Of a stretch of DNA of 64,000 bases, positions 34,574-46,612 are shown piece after piece. A program made the translations under genes and the position numbers. The stretch's first letter is position 1; every line of letters begins with the position of its first letter. This DNA is from Aedes albopictus (Eukaryota; Arthropoda; Insecta; Diptera; Culicidae): assembly GCF_035046485.1 (NCBI RefSeq), contig NC_085137.1:456687004-456751003 (forward strand), written 5' to 3'. The notes beneath the pieces are model-generated. The model worked only from the letters and a program-made list of their open reading frames with translations, searched no databases and was not told the origin of the DNA.

Positions 34574-35073
34574 NNNNNNNNNNNNNNNNNNNNNNNNNNN
34601 NNNNNNNNNNNNNNNNNNNNNNNNNNNNNNNNNNNNNNNNNNNNNNNNNNNNNNNNNNNNNNNNNNNNNNNNNNNNNNNNNNNNNNNNNNNNNNNNNNNN
34701 NNNNNNNNNNNNNNNNNNNNNNNNNNNNNNNNNNNNNNNNNNNNNNNNNNNNNNNNNNNNNNNNNNNNNNNNNNNNNNNNNNNNNNNNNNNNNNNNNNNN
34801 NNNNNNNNNNNNNNNNNNNNNNNNNNNNNNNNNNNNNNNNNNNNNNNNNNNNNNNNNNNNNNNNNNNNNNNNNNNNNNNNNNNNNNNNNNNNNNNNNNNN
34901 NNNNNNNNNNNNNNNNNNNNNNNNNNNNNNNNNNNNNNNNNNNNNNNNNNNNNNNNNNNNNNNNNNNNNNNNNNNNNNNNNNNNNNNNNNNNNNNNNNNN
35001 NNNNNNNNNNNNNNNNNNNNNNNNNNNNNNNNNNNNNNNNNNNNNNNNNNNNNNNNNNNNNNNNNNNNNNNNN
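34574..35073. other. assembly gap, 500 N
   Basis: Exactly 500 unknown bases, a placeholder gap. It may hide an exon of the gene whose last coding exon is at 35814. Confidence 0.99.
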
Positions 35074-35194
35074 TTCTGTCACCCACAGGCACCATGGAAC
35101 AAAGTGGAAAAAATATGGTCAAAATAGTTTAAACTATAGCGGCTTCCAAAGAGGATATCTTAAAAATTGCTATTAAGATATGACATTTGTTATT

Positions 35195-35250
35195 ATTATC
35201 TTTATTAACGAGATTTTCAGCCCAGGGCTGGTTCATCTCGGCTAGATGAC
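35195..35250 (-). mobile_element. SINE 3'-end fragment
   Basis: On the minus strand CCGAGATGAACCAGCCCTGG, then AAAATCTCGTTAATAAAGAT, matches the 3' end of the SINE at 58847-59030. Only the tail is present. Confidence 0.7.
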
Positions 35251-35813
35251 ATTTGTTGCGCTTTATTGTTTTCTTGGAGAATTTATGCGGGTTTTCCCCT
35301 AATAATTATTAGGAAGTTAGTACCTTGCCAAATGTTCGACAGATCGAGGCAAGATATGTTCTAGTTCTAGTCTTTGTGACAGTCTTATTAAATTCTTCCT
35401 ATCCTCAATGGATTCCTCCAGATTATTGACGGATTTGATCAGGCTACCGGTTTTAGATGAATTCCTCAAATTCTTTGAATGATTGTTTATTTCAAAATAG
35501 TTTCAAAACATCTGGAAGTAGTTCTGGTGTGATCGTTAAAGCGCATGTCTATCACACCAAGGATCTGAGACGAAATGGCTCTCCCAATAAATCCACAGAA
35601 TGTAGCTTTAGTAAATCAGGGCTAAAAATCTTGATGAAGATAATAAACTAAAAAATCAATAAAGCAATGCTTGATCTGAATCCTTTAAAATTGAAGGTTG
35701 TATGAGAAAATAGCTAAAGCTTGAGTGTATGCTTCAACTTCCTTAGAAACTCAGAAAGAATATATTAGATTTCACTCATTAAAATTGATCATCTTCAACA
35801 TTGTTTCTTTCAG

Positions 35814-35918
35814 CTGGATGACCCTTTACTACTGGAGAAGATCGATGCAGTCAGCAATCTGAACCTGATAGATCCCTCGAGTACCAAACCGGACAACACG
35901 TTGTACGACATCATTTAA
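35814..35918 (+). CDS. last coding exon of an unidentified gene
   Basis: A pyrimidine-rich acceptor TTGTTTCTTTCAG at 35801-35813 is followed by 34 codons beginning LDDPLLLEKIDAVSNLN and ending TKPDNTLYDII, then TAA. Codon use is balanced and unlike the AT-rich neighbourhood, and a well-formed acceptor fits a real exon. The preceding exons are not visible: upstream are a gap and repeats. I do not recognise the protein. The C-terminus Y-D-I-I has the form of a class III PDZ ligand (acidic residue at -2), which would need testing. The following kilobases without other genes fit a long 3' UTR. Confidence 0.6.
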   Translation: MDDPLLLEKIDAVSNLNLIDPSSTKPDNTLYDII

Positions 35919-38900
35919 CACAACGCGGGATGCCAGCAGTAGGAGTGCATACAAACAATAACCGGCGTGGTGTAAAGTTTGATAGCACGGCGAATGGCAA
36001 AACAGAGCTGAAGAATGATTGATTCATTACGGATTATCCGCACCATACACTCAACACACCCACATACATACAGTATATACTTAAGCGAAAGAATAGGAAG
36101 AAGAAAAAAAAAAACAGTTGAACCACATACGCAAATCCAAACACATTCTGACTAGCAACGGCAAGCATGGAAACACACAAACACATTTGTAGCAATGCAT
36201 ACAGAACGCGAGAACCACACAACAGTGAAAAACAATGTAACCACAATCAAAGAAACTGTGTGAAACAATAGAGAAGATTCTAGTGTTAGGACCGATAGCT
36301 GAATATTCGTATCTGGGCACGTATGGCAGAACAAAAGAGGTGGCGTAAACGATGTATGATTGTGTGAGAATGTGCGAAACTTTTTTTTTGCTTTACTATT
36401 GGGATCAACTCGGTCCCGTCCATCGCATTTGACGGTGGTCACTAAGTGCCTTATCGGAAAGCGCACTTCCCGGCTAACACGGGTTGTGTGCAGCGTTCGA
36501 GTGTGCGTGAGAGTTGATCGAAAGCTACGTCGGCGTGTTATACGGAAACTCACGAACACATATCACTTCGGAGTGAACGAAAACTCGTAAACATGAGTAA
36601 CGATATGTCAGAGGATGTTTTTTTCCGGAAGAAATCGTCTGTGAAATTGAGAAGGCGAAGTGTGCGAGTTCGAAAACAATGTTAGATTGCGGAACTATGG
36701 ATTTCGATTGCTGGAACTGTTTGGCTATCTAAATCTATTGAGTGTAGCTGCTGAACACTACGTGAAGAAATGCAATAATAAGTAGTTTTGATATGTTTTG
36801 TTTGGAAATGTTGTACTGGAAGAGAAATGTTTAAACATCGTTAGAAAAGCAATATGACTTGAAAAAAAATAAGTGCTACTTATGGCAACACAAAATGTGC
36901 CTTTTTTGGGATTTAACCTTTTATACAACAGTTATTATTTACAGTAAGAAAAAAAAGTATCGGGAAGGAGATTTTTTCGTAGCGACAGTAGCAATTTAAA
37001 ACATCGTGTCATTTATTTTATTGAGCATAGCATAATTTTCATACCTCTGATTCTGGCAGCTTTGCCACAAAGGCATAATCCCATTCATTATTACGAAGCC
37101 AATTTGTATTAGTAGCTACTTCTGTAAGTTTATATGAAAAAAAAACTAGATTTATGGCCACCCATTAAAACCGCTAGGGATAACTGTCACGATCAGTAGC
37201 TGAATGGAAGCGCAACGTGTCGTAAAAGCAAATACAGTCGATTCAGTTGGCGTTTGAAGGCTCTATTATCAGACTAAACGAAAGACGGAACTTGAAAGCT
37301 GCAAAACACAAGAAAAAAAATTAAGCTAACCAGCTGGCCAGCAGCTGTCGTCTAGAGAACTACATTAAATATACTTTATTATGATTATTCATTGATAATG
37401 AAAACACAAAAGAAGGTTTTAAGTCGTAAGAAAATTTGCAATTACTTAAATCAATCAGCATTAGCATAAATTTAGCAATACTTTGCTATTTTATTCGTAA
37501 TTTTAGAATATTTCTACCAAGTTTCATTATCAAATCGTAGACAACTTTCAGTTATACATCTAGAAAAAAGCAAAGATTACATACTTATTTCAACAAAACC
37601 TAGACCTACTTTGCAAAGGCAAAATTCTATATACTTTGTTATTGATAACTAGTTATAATAAGCTATATTTAAAAGCTCCTAGAAAACTGCAGCACAAAAT
37701 TTGCAACAAACGAAAAAAAACAGAACATCAAAAAATCATCCGCCACAAAACCGATGGATCGAAATATATTTGCTTGAATTCATGTTGACAAAAAGAAATT
37801 CGAAATCGCGTGGTCAAAGCTCCATTCAAAACGGCTTTTGATAAATGACAGATCGCCGACGATCATCCAAAAAGCAAATCTTTAAAACTCTTCAACAATC
37901 CGCTGTCATTTTTCCCAGTGCTGTACGAGGTGTGTGCATGTACGCCCGTCCAAAAACAAAACTAGTTGCATTTCTTATGTGTGTGTGTGTATTTTCGAGA
38001 AAACAAAAACCAGCACCAAATCTCTTCACACGTGTGCACCACACACTGCGATCTATGATGGCGTCCGGCAAAATCATGGGAGAAAATATGCTATGGTCAA
38101 AAGAATAAACAAAGCGACAAAAAGCACACTTCCGAAGGGAAAACCTGCAAAGAACGTTGGACACCATGTAAATTCCGTCCATTTAGAAGAAAAACGCATG
38201 AAAATCAACACGGAAAAAAATCCCCAGAAGCAATCAGCAATTCTCCCGGTTCAGAGCGAGAAGTTGTGAAACTCTTATTTAAAAAATTGAGCAAAAATCG
38301 TGATAAGTTGTTAGGTCTAGCAAATTCAAATGACAATACAGAAGAAAAACGTCGGAAACCCATCCACACGGATGTCGCGCGTGGTGTCATTACTATCATC
38401 AAGCAATATTTTTGCCGTCAAAAATATGATCAGCGTTGATGTGGCGCATTTAGGTGCCAACTTTTACACGGAACACCCCTATGTTTGTTTGTCAATTTCA
38501 AAAAGATTCAACAACATTCTCATTTAAACTAAACCGGTCACCTATTTCTCTACCGGTACGCGTAGAGAACGTAGTGTTGACGCAGCGTATCGTCATCGGA
38601 AACGATGGCCTTCATTACTTTATATCAAAATGATCTTTTTTTTCATTCAAACCTCAATGAAAAAACTGAATTCAAGAAATATATTGAGATTAAACCGCAT
38701 GCAATCTGGTTTCTGTGTCATTTTTTACATGAAACCAGTTGAGTAGTTTTCGTTCCTGCACCCCGAGCAATAAAATGAATTGAACGGAGCGCGGACGGAG
38801 CGAAACACAAGGATATAGCAGCAATAGGAGTAAATAAAAAAGTAACTATTTTTTACGGAAACTATACAAAAGCTTGAAAATTCTGATACTGTTGCGGGAC

Positions 38901-39225
38901 GATCATACGCATCTGTCGAGCATGCGCTCGATCGTTCTGGCGATGTTTTTTTTTTGCGGCAGATGCAAGATCGCACGCAAAGCAGAAATATATTCTAACG
39001 AAAATTATTCCCTTTTCTTAAAAACAAACGGAACCAGCGATTCACTAGACCTACGGTTGTGTACATAAAGCAATAAGAAGCGCGAGCAGCAAAGGAACTA
39101 CCTTTGGAAATCCGTGATATTTCGTATTTTGAGGAATGGAATAATTAATGTTAAAATATGTACGCATGTATCAAGGAAAAAAACGAAAATAAAAAAAATC
39201 GAAAAACAAGACCAAGTAGAGGGAC
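35919..39225 (+). other. probable long 3' UTR and downstream DNA, no gene seen
   Basis: This stretch is only moderately AT-rich, has few transposon signatures, several CA/GT microsatellites (for example 37977-37992) and AATAAA-like signals (for example near 39187). Short open frames on both strands show no coding character. It fits a long 3' UTR of the gene ending at 35918, but the true end is unknown. Confidence 0.4.
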
Positions 39226-39518
39226 TGTTTTCTTTTTATTATGTGGTAATATCACCTCCTTCGTGGAAACAGCTTAAGGTGAAACATCAACAAATTCCAT
39301 TGCAATTTTGCGTACAAACTTTAGAGGTACAAATCTGACGAACGAAGCATCGAATCAAGCTGCACTTGTTTATCCCGACTTTCTTCATTTGTAAAAAGAG
39401 GCAGCTTTTCCAAATCGAGAGCATTTGTTTGCGAATTTTCAGGATGGATGCTCTTGAAAACGTGAGGACCAAGTCGGCTATTGTGGCAGCCATATTTGTA
39501 TTCTCTGATTGTTGGGAG

Positions 39519-39686
39519 TTCGGCTTTGATCTCTAGAACGACCGTTTTGGACTCGTCCCTATGTTTCGGCAATTGATGGTTTTTCAGGGTGCCGAAAGAC
39601 AAAGAAGGCACAAACAATTGACGAAACGTAGGGACGAGTCCAAAACGGTCGTTCTAGAGATCTGTAGACTGAAACGCCGAACTCCC
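39519..39686. repeat. inverted repeat with about 58-bp arms
   Basis: GAACGACCGTTTTGGACTCG near 39536 is mirrored by CGAGTCCAAAACGGTCGTTC near 39635, and the match extends to GTTCGGC/GCCGAAC on the outside. The loop is about 30-40 bp. Likely a fold-back MITE remnant. Confidence 0.65.
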
Positions 39687-40239
39687 ACCAATCGTTATTC
39701 CCAAACAGTCGAACCCTCGAACATATAAAATGTATTCTCTGATGTTTCTCCTTTGATCATGCTTACTTCCATCCAAACTACTTTGGCATTCTCCAGATTA
39801 TTCCAAGAGTGGCTCAAGCGCCGCACTTCATACAGAATTGCCCATTTTTAAGTGCTATAACTATAGGTTGCTTCAACGAATCGAGCTCAAACTTGGACAC
39901 GAAACTACAAATATGTTGCGTATACGAAGAATCAAATGTTTTCGTTAACAGGTCTGGGTGTGACAAGCAAACAAAGAAATATTGTGAACTGTTATAAACG
40001 GCAAGACAAGTTTAGAAGAATATGTTCCCTAGCCAATTCGTCTAGGTAATGCTAAAGGTTCTTACTGGCAGCTTGTAGTTCCATGAAAAAGTTGAAGATT
40101 CCTCCGGATGATTATTCGAAAAAAAGCTCAAGAAGAAATCGGGATAATCGTATTATAGAAACAGGATAAGGGCTCCTAGACCAAGCAGATATTTCAAGCA
40201 AACGGACAATTCCGATAAGATGCTATAAATTCCATGTGG

Positions 40240-40700
40240 ACGCGAATGAATCTGGAAGTTTAAGTCCATTTAGACATTTTCCCACAAGAATTTGTCCAGA
40301 AATTCCGCTAGGATTTCTTTCTGAATGTGTTCAGAAATACGACCTTTTGGAATGTCTTCCAGGATTTCTTACAAAATTCCTTCCATATTTTTCACAACAT
40401 CTATTTCTGTATTTTTACTTGCATTCATCCCGGAGATGCATCGGATTCCTACAAACATTTTACCAAAAATATTTTTTAAGGGATACCTCCTTGAGAACCT
40501 TCTAGAATTCCTAAATTTTGACCGATTTCTACTGGAGTTTTTCAGAGCGCTTAACATATTTTTTCCACAGGTTTACCAGGTATTGCTTCCACAGTTGCTC
40601 ACGGGATTTTCTCGAAACTTCTCCTGCCGGCTAAAGAAATTTTCCCACGATCTTCACGGGAGTTTCTTCAAAATATTATTGCAGAGTTTCTCCAAGAGCT
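40240..40700. repeat. degenerate GAATTCCT-type short repeats
   Basis: Runs of imperfect AATTCC, AGGATTTC and TTCTACA motifs spaced about 20-25 bp, as at 9574-10660. The 129-residue plus-strand frame over it is Phe-rich repeat translation. Confidence 0.5.
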
Positions 40701-40949
40701 TCCATACTTCATGAATGGTTACCCACCGTCCAAGGTTATTGTCGCGCTTATCTTAGATTCTCAGCAAGCTGCGTTCGAAACGCGCAGCCTCAGATCGCGC
40801 CAGACCGCGCACGTATGATTTGTACACGGTGTGCACTTTGGCTAGAACTGTTTTGCAGCCACCGGGTGGAGCTGTCAGCCGCCGTGTACAAATAAAACGG
40901 GCGCAATCTTATGGCGGCTGACTCAGATCAGCAGGATCTCATTAGTAAA

Positions 40950-41245
40950 CCATACACTTAATTTCCATCTTTCAAGCGTCGCACGAATCACTCTAATCAA
41001 ATTCGACGGAAAACCATGTTCAATCATAATATGCCATAACTCATCACTGGATCGTACACCGCCTTGAAATCAATAAACAGATGATGGATCTGCAAGTTTT
41101 ATTCCCGAAATGTATCACGAACCTACTGCAGGTGAACATCGGATCTATCGTTGATCGGCCTTTTCGAAAACCCGCCTGATATTTGCAGACAAAGGACTTC
41201 TCAATCGGCATCAGCCTGTAAAACAGAATTCCAGGCAAAATCTAA
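40950..41245 (-). pseudogene. RTE-type LINE reverse transcriptase fragment
   Basis: On the minus strand it encodes YRLMPIEKSF, then YQAGFRKGRSTIDPMFT, a reverse-transcriptase signature (QAGFRKGRST), and in another frame LW.IMIEHGFPSNLIRVIRATL, which normally follows it. The FIDFKA.YD motif A region between is damaged. Only about 100 residues remain, frameshifted. Assigned to the RTE/JAM-like group by these motifs. Confidence 0.75.
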
Positions 41246-41394
41246 TAGAAAATAGGTTATATTACCGCTCTCATCTTAAATTTTGGTCGACCCAATTTCC
41301 AGCGACACTGACGTAAGTTTATATCCATTTTTAGAAAATTTTGAAACTTAGGTTTAAGTTTACATACAAACATTTTTGAAAAATGTTCATTTAA

Positions 41395-42291
41395 GGCCCC
41401 TTAGCGTGTCATCGCAAAATGGCTTCTTCAAAATCATTGACCGAAATCAACTTTACACAACATTGCACCAATACATATTTGTAAAAAATCGACACTTATC
41501 TTATTCTATAAAATAATCAATTTCACGCGAGATATTCGGCATAAAAATGTATTCACACTACTTCTAATACAATCCTCTTTCCAAGTAATCACGATTTCTA
41601 AGCATTAGTTCACTCGAAAGTAGAAATTTTTAACGATTTGTTTCGATCGCATTAAAACGTGCTGGTGGTGTTTACCACCCACCGCAATACCAACGACGAC
41701 GGCGGCGGCGCGGTGGTGTCTTTTGGCGCGCACAATCATCGATCATTGCACGCAGTGATGTCGATCCTGCTGGCCAAAGCATCAATGAAATTGATCGAAA
41801 TCAATTAAAAAAATCCAGTCAAACACTTTGGTTATGCGTCATAAAATCAAAAATAATTTGTGGGGTGATTATTTTTTAACTTTTTTACCACAATTGTTAG
41901 TGAAATAAGCAAAGCATTATAATTTACGAAATCTTCACCAAGCGGTCCGCCAGCACTGCTGTTGCAGCAAACATAAACAGTGGGAGAGCGTACCAAAATA
42001 ATTCGATAATTTCTAGCTTGTTACATAAAAAATCTAACATTTTTCGTGACATTTGGATATGTTTCCTTGTTATTCATTGAAGTAGAGTAGTTTACTGCCT
42101 GAGTTGCTTTCAAATGATTCATATTCTCGAAATGTTTACATTGGAGGTACCGAGACAAAGAGGTGCTATTTTTGTTTGTTTGTTTATGGAATTGGTATAG
42201 AAAGGCTACACAACTACTATCGTGCTTGATGATTGTTTGGAATAAGAATCAAATAAGAAGAGTAAAATTTGAGCTGACACGCTAAGGGGCC
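41395..42291. mobile_element. TTAA-flanked inverted-repeat element, 897 bp
   Basis: TTAA (41391-41394) precedes GGCCCCTTAGCGTGTCA, and TGACACGCTAAGGGGCC precedes TTAA (42292-42295). TTAA target duplications are typical of piggyBac-type transposition, though these ends are not the classical CCC type. No open frame of note; a GGCGGCGGC-rich patch lies near 41700. Confidence 0.8.
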
Positions 42292-42718
42292 TTAAATCAT
42301 GTTCAAAGTTTCTTTGGTTTATTAACTTTTGCATGAGATCTAGGGTTTTCAAATCGAACGCAAATTGGCAGAGATATGGGCCTTAAAATACCTGTTTTTG
42401 AGCGGGTGACCCCAAACTTTTGATCGGGAGTGCATGCGTCATTTGTTTACTGGTTTTTATTAAAAGTACTAAGTCATTTTCATCCAAAATGTGAAGACTC
42501 ATTGGCATCAACGATGTGTCTTTTTGTTGGTCATGCGTTAGCTTTGAATTTTAACTGTAAACCTCTGCTTCCCACCAAAATTGTTTCATATCACCTTGCA
42601 TTAGATGAGTCTGACTGTTCCGCCCACATTTCAGTTCATAAGCGGAATCCCAAGGTGTGACACACGACGAAGAACCTGTAGGGTTGAAATCTGCTAAGCC
42701 CGGGCCCAGAGTTCTACC

Positions 42719-43010
42719 TTCTTCTTCTTCTTCTTGGCGTAACGTCCTCATTGGGACAAAGCCTGCTTCTCAGCGTAGTGTTCTATGAGCACACTTCCAC
42801 AGTTATTAACTGAGAGCTTCCTCTGCCAATGACCATTTTGCATGCGTATATCGTGTGGCAGGCACGAAGATACTCTATGCCCAAGGAAGTCAAGGAAATT
42901 TCCTTTACGAAAAGATCCTGGACCGACCGGGAATCGAACCCGTCACCCTCAGCATGGTCATGCTGAATACCCGTGCGTTTACCGCCTCGGCTATATGGGC
43001 CCCAGAGTTC
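42719..43010 (-). mobile_element. tRNA-derived SINE, full length (same family as 29438-29718)
   Basis: Flanked by a 14-bp duplication CCCAGAGTTCTACC (42705-42718 and 43011-43024). Nearly identical to the copy at 29438-29718, including the B-box GGTTCGATTCCC on the minus strand and the (GAA)n tail. Perfect flanks indicate a recent insertion. Confidence 0.9.
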
Positions 43011-43295
43011 TACCGCAGCTGTCAAATTCCTACCACAGGTTCGAAAATCATCCTATCATTGAAACTGAAGGCCAAATCAAAGTATGCTTGTATGTAAGAT
43101 GAAATTCTCTGAAAACCAACAACAAACAATGATAGTCGGCGTCGTATCCAAGGCTATCCAAGGCATCGCTTGGGTATAGGGCAGTGCATGGAATGATCTC
43201 CTTCTCTTTCACTCTTACAGAAATTTTGTAAACAACAAGGCCACGAAACGTCAAAATCCCATACAAAATCAAAACAGTGCGGTGCCCTATGGATT

Positions 43296-43631
43296 ACTGC
43301 ACGAATTTATTCTGGCCTGCTTACTCTAGCGCTGTTTGCAGATCAGAAGGAATTTCTCAGCCTATCTTGATGCATGAGAAATTCCTTACCTGAATCGCTC
43401 AAGAAACCGGTTTTTCTTCGATCGCAGTACGCAGTAGCGAAAAAATGACAGTTCAAATGGCAGTCACCGAAGAAAGTTTCTGCCAGGAATCACTCAAGAA
43501 GTTTCTTGAGCGATTCCTTTCGAACTCGAAACTGCGCTTCTCAAATGAAATTTGAGGTTTGAGCGGTGTCGACACCTCTCAAACGTCAAATTTTCTGTGA
43601 GAGTAAGTAGGCCAGAACAAATTCGTGCAGT
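43296..43631. mobile_element. fold-back MITE interrupted by a second MITE
   Basis: The outer parts (43296-43328 and about 43545-43631) match the palindromic MITE at 61314-61449: ACTGCACGAATTTATTCTGG at the left and GAGAGTAAGTAGGCCAGAAC at the right. The insert (about 43329-43543), bounded by GCGC, is an inverted relative of 26645-26843. Confidence 0.75.
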
Positions 43632-44955
43632 ACCTTACACGTGATCTGACAGCTGCGGTAGCTTTTCGTTTTATCGTAAAACGGAAAGTTTTCTCTAAAT
43701 TAGCAATATTTGATACTTTGTCTGCCACACAACGAGTACTCGGAGAAAGCCCGTAACGTGGGTAGATCACCTTGGAATGGTGCGTTACGGTGTAAGATCT
43801 ACCATTTCAAGTTTTGATCTTGCTATTTTCCAGCCTTGTTTATTTTAATGCAGGAACATTCCAGGATCAAGATTTGCTGTACTTTTTTACACTTATTTAT
43901 TCTATTTATCTTTCACTGCTAATATACCGTTTGTTTCAGAGGGATGGAGGTAAATTTAACCTATATATAAATAACAATTTACAAAAATATAACAGTGGAG
44001 AACGTATCACAATTTAATACTTTTTTCTATTTCAGATTTACAAGCAGGCAATCAGCGATCAAAACGGCCAAGTATCTCTTTCTTTAGAAAGGTCAAGATT
44101 ACCGTACGATACAGTGACAAGTAGACCACGTTTTCCGCGTCGATTTATTCGTGCCGAGTTCCATAATTTAGATTTCTTTTTCGAACATTTACGATAATGT
44201 ATTTCTGTTCATCACACCTTCAACTTATATTACGCGTTTCGAACATTCGCGGATTTAATATGTACAACGGTTTTATTATCCGCAATCTTATTACCACGGG
44301 AACGCGAAAAAAAAGTAATACAAGAACATAGATGAAACTCAAAAGCAATGATTCTAGTTGTTTAGTTGTCTAGTTTTTTCGTCAAGCTACGGCGCGGGTT
44401 TCGTTTTTTCAGCATTGGCAGTAACACTAAACGGAATTGTATATAGTTTATTTTTTCACTGAGAAACGATAAGCTTAAAACGTGCGTTATTACGAGTTGA
44501 ACCGACATAAATAAAAATTATTCATACCCGGTATATAATTTAACTTAATACACAAACATACAATAAAATTATTGTATTCTTCCGACAGCCGGCTGGCGGA
44601 AGACTAAATCATATCAAGGGTTGCATAGCTCACATCACTTACCAATGTGAATCCAGATCTATGTAACTTTCTATCCCTTCCCTTCCCACTAACAAACTTC
44701 CTTCCTGTGACAACCGTGGGGATGCGGAGGTACACACGGTCTCTAGTAGCAACGGATGTCACACCAACATTCCTTCCCTTCCCCGATGACCGTAAGGACG
44801 TGGCCGGCGCCGGTACTGACAATATAAAGTTTTGAACCTTCAAAATTGCACATTGAGGATGGAAAGCTACACCCAGGCCCCATCCATTTGGTTCCCTGTG
44901 CAATGTTGACTGTTCTGGTCAGTAACGGAGTAGCAACTACGAATTGTACGGTCAT

Positions 44956-44983
44956 CTCATGCTCATGCTCATGCTCATGCTCA
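44956..44983. repeat. (CTCATG)n microsatellite
   Basis: Four to five perfect CTCATG units. Adjacent ACACAACGAGTACTCGGAGA also occurs at 43729, marking a dispersed repeat that includes this region. Confidence 0.85.
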
Positions 44984-45253
44984 CACAACGAGTACTCGGA
45001 GAAGTCTCCCAATCTACGGGGCATCTACCTGGAACTCACAACCACTGACCATAAGGAACCAATCTTTCAAAGCTGCGCTCAATCGAGCAAGAAGATGTAT
45101 TATTAACACCCAACCAAACCTCTTAACACTAAAATATGCCATTTAGTAAATTTCAAATATTCGTAAGTGTCCTTGACCTGTTGCATGGCAGGTTGCCGTA
45201 TTATTTGAACAATAAATGTAAATGTAAATAAATGGAAATGTCTGAAGGCAGCC

Positions 45254-45498
45254 CTGCCGTAATTCTGCAAAGTGACGTAAGCGACATCGATAGTTTTGGC
45301 CCATTTTTTGGTTATTATGCATAAAACTCTTGCTCATCCTCTATGTTTCTTTCCATAGATGATAGATTACGACTAGATCTTGCATTCTAATACAGCAGGC
45401 ATGCCACAGTGTTATTTTTACACCAGATATTCTATATAATATACCAAAAAATATCGATATTTTGAATGGCGCTTACGTCACTTACAGAATTACGGCAG
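45254..45498. mobile_element. MITE with CTGCCGTAATTCTG ends, 245 bp
   Basis: CTGCCGTAATTCTGCAAAGT at the left is mirrored by ACTTACAGAATTACGGCAG at the right, and both arms continue GACGTAAGCG. No frame inside. Target duplication not clear. Confidence 0.7.
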
Positions 45499-45727
45499 AG
45501 TCGTCGATCTATACTGGATCGTTAGAAGCGAACAAAATTGCTATAAAGGTGTAAGATAAATAAGTAATGATGCGCTTGCATCAAATGGTATCTATAATCG
45601 AGCCGCATAGTTAATGGAGATTTGCCAAGTGAATTAAAAATAAAGAAAAATCAGATTTGAATTCCATTAGGTTTTGTAGTGAATAAAATATTGCTAATCG
45701 GCTATTGGCGATTAAAAGTAGAAGATA

Positions 45728-45942
45728 GGGTTTATGTGCCATTAGTAATCTCACGCTCCCATATTCATCCTATTCGAGAACAAGCGATTACAGCACCGAT
45801 TGATTCCGTTCTTTTTGTTTTCATGGGTGCTCACTTCCAACAAAAAATACAAAAATAAGAAACAAAACAAACAGCGCTTCAATCCTTTGTTTTTCGTAGG
45901 ATGAAAATGGGAGCCACATGCTTAATAAGGGAACCAATACCC
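45728..45942. mobile_element. TA-flanked MITE, copy 1, 215 bp
   Basis: Flanked by TA. GGGTTTATGTGCCATTAGTA at the left and GGGAACCAATACCC at the right are loose inverted repeats, with CTCACGCTCCCATATTCATC mirrored by GATGAAAATGGGAGC. A copy in the same orientation lies at 60595-60821. Confidence 0.75.
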
Positions 45943-46082
45943 TATGTCGTGAAAATTTGGAAGTTTGAAAGGGAAATGCCAATTTCCTATCAGCTTAATC
46001 ATCAAATTTTTGATAAATTGGCTTCTTAAACGGTGTTGAAATAATTGGGGTTTTAAATTTGGAAAAATTCATCGATTTTTAA

Positions 46083-46612
46083 TTTTTAAACGAAAGAGCA
46101 CCTTTTTCTGAGCGACTATGATTTTTTTCAGATTTTTAGAACTTTATTTTGATACCTAAAATCAATTTCAAAGATATTTTTTGAAATCACCTTTTGACAG
46201 CTGGGCAACTGCTTGACAGCTCCGTTCAGTACAAAATGCGACGAGGGGTGTTTCAACAAATCGCTCCCATACAAATTTCAAATTGATTTTTAAATAAATT
46301 CCCGGCCACTAAAATTCATGAAAATTTGGTTTTCATCTCAGTTTGGCATGCAGATTCAGAATATGGAATTATCTCAACACCGCTAAAGAAGCCAATTCCA
46401 TATTCTGAATTTGAAGTTTGTATGGGAGCGATTTGTCGAATCACCCCTCGTCGCATTTTGTATTGGGCGCAGCTGTCAATCAGTTGCCCAGCTGTTAAAA
46501 GGTGATTTAAAAAAATCTCTTTGAAATTGATTTTAGGTACCAAACTAAAGTTCTAAAAATCTGAAAAAAATCATAGTGGCTTAGAAAAAGTTGCTCTTTC
46601 GTTGAAAATCAA
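46083..46612. repeat. large fold-back repeat
   Basis: Arms of about 195 bp: 46083-46275 (ACGAAAGAGCACCTTTTTCT to ACAAATCGCTCCCATAC) and 46417-46612 (GTATGGGAGCGATTTGTC to TTGCTCTTTCGTTG), diverged by roughly 10-15 percent, with a 140-bp spacer. Likely an inverted-repeat transposon remnant. No gene. Confidence 0.7.

Noticed and set aside
36152..36559. 135-residue minus-strand frame
   Set aside because: Phe/Ser/Val-rich with no recognisable domain, in the probable 3' UTR of the gene ending at 35918.
44035..44196. possible terminal exon after TTTTTCTATTTCAG
   Set aside because: An acceptor-like site is followed by two short frames (one ending KVKITVRYSDK, one FFFEHLR), but there is no upstream exon, no family match and the area is full of repeats; too weak to call.
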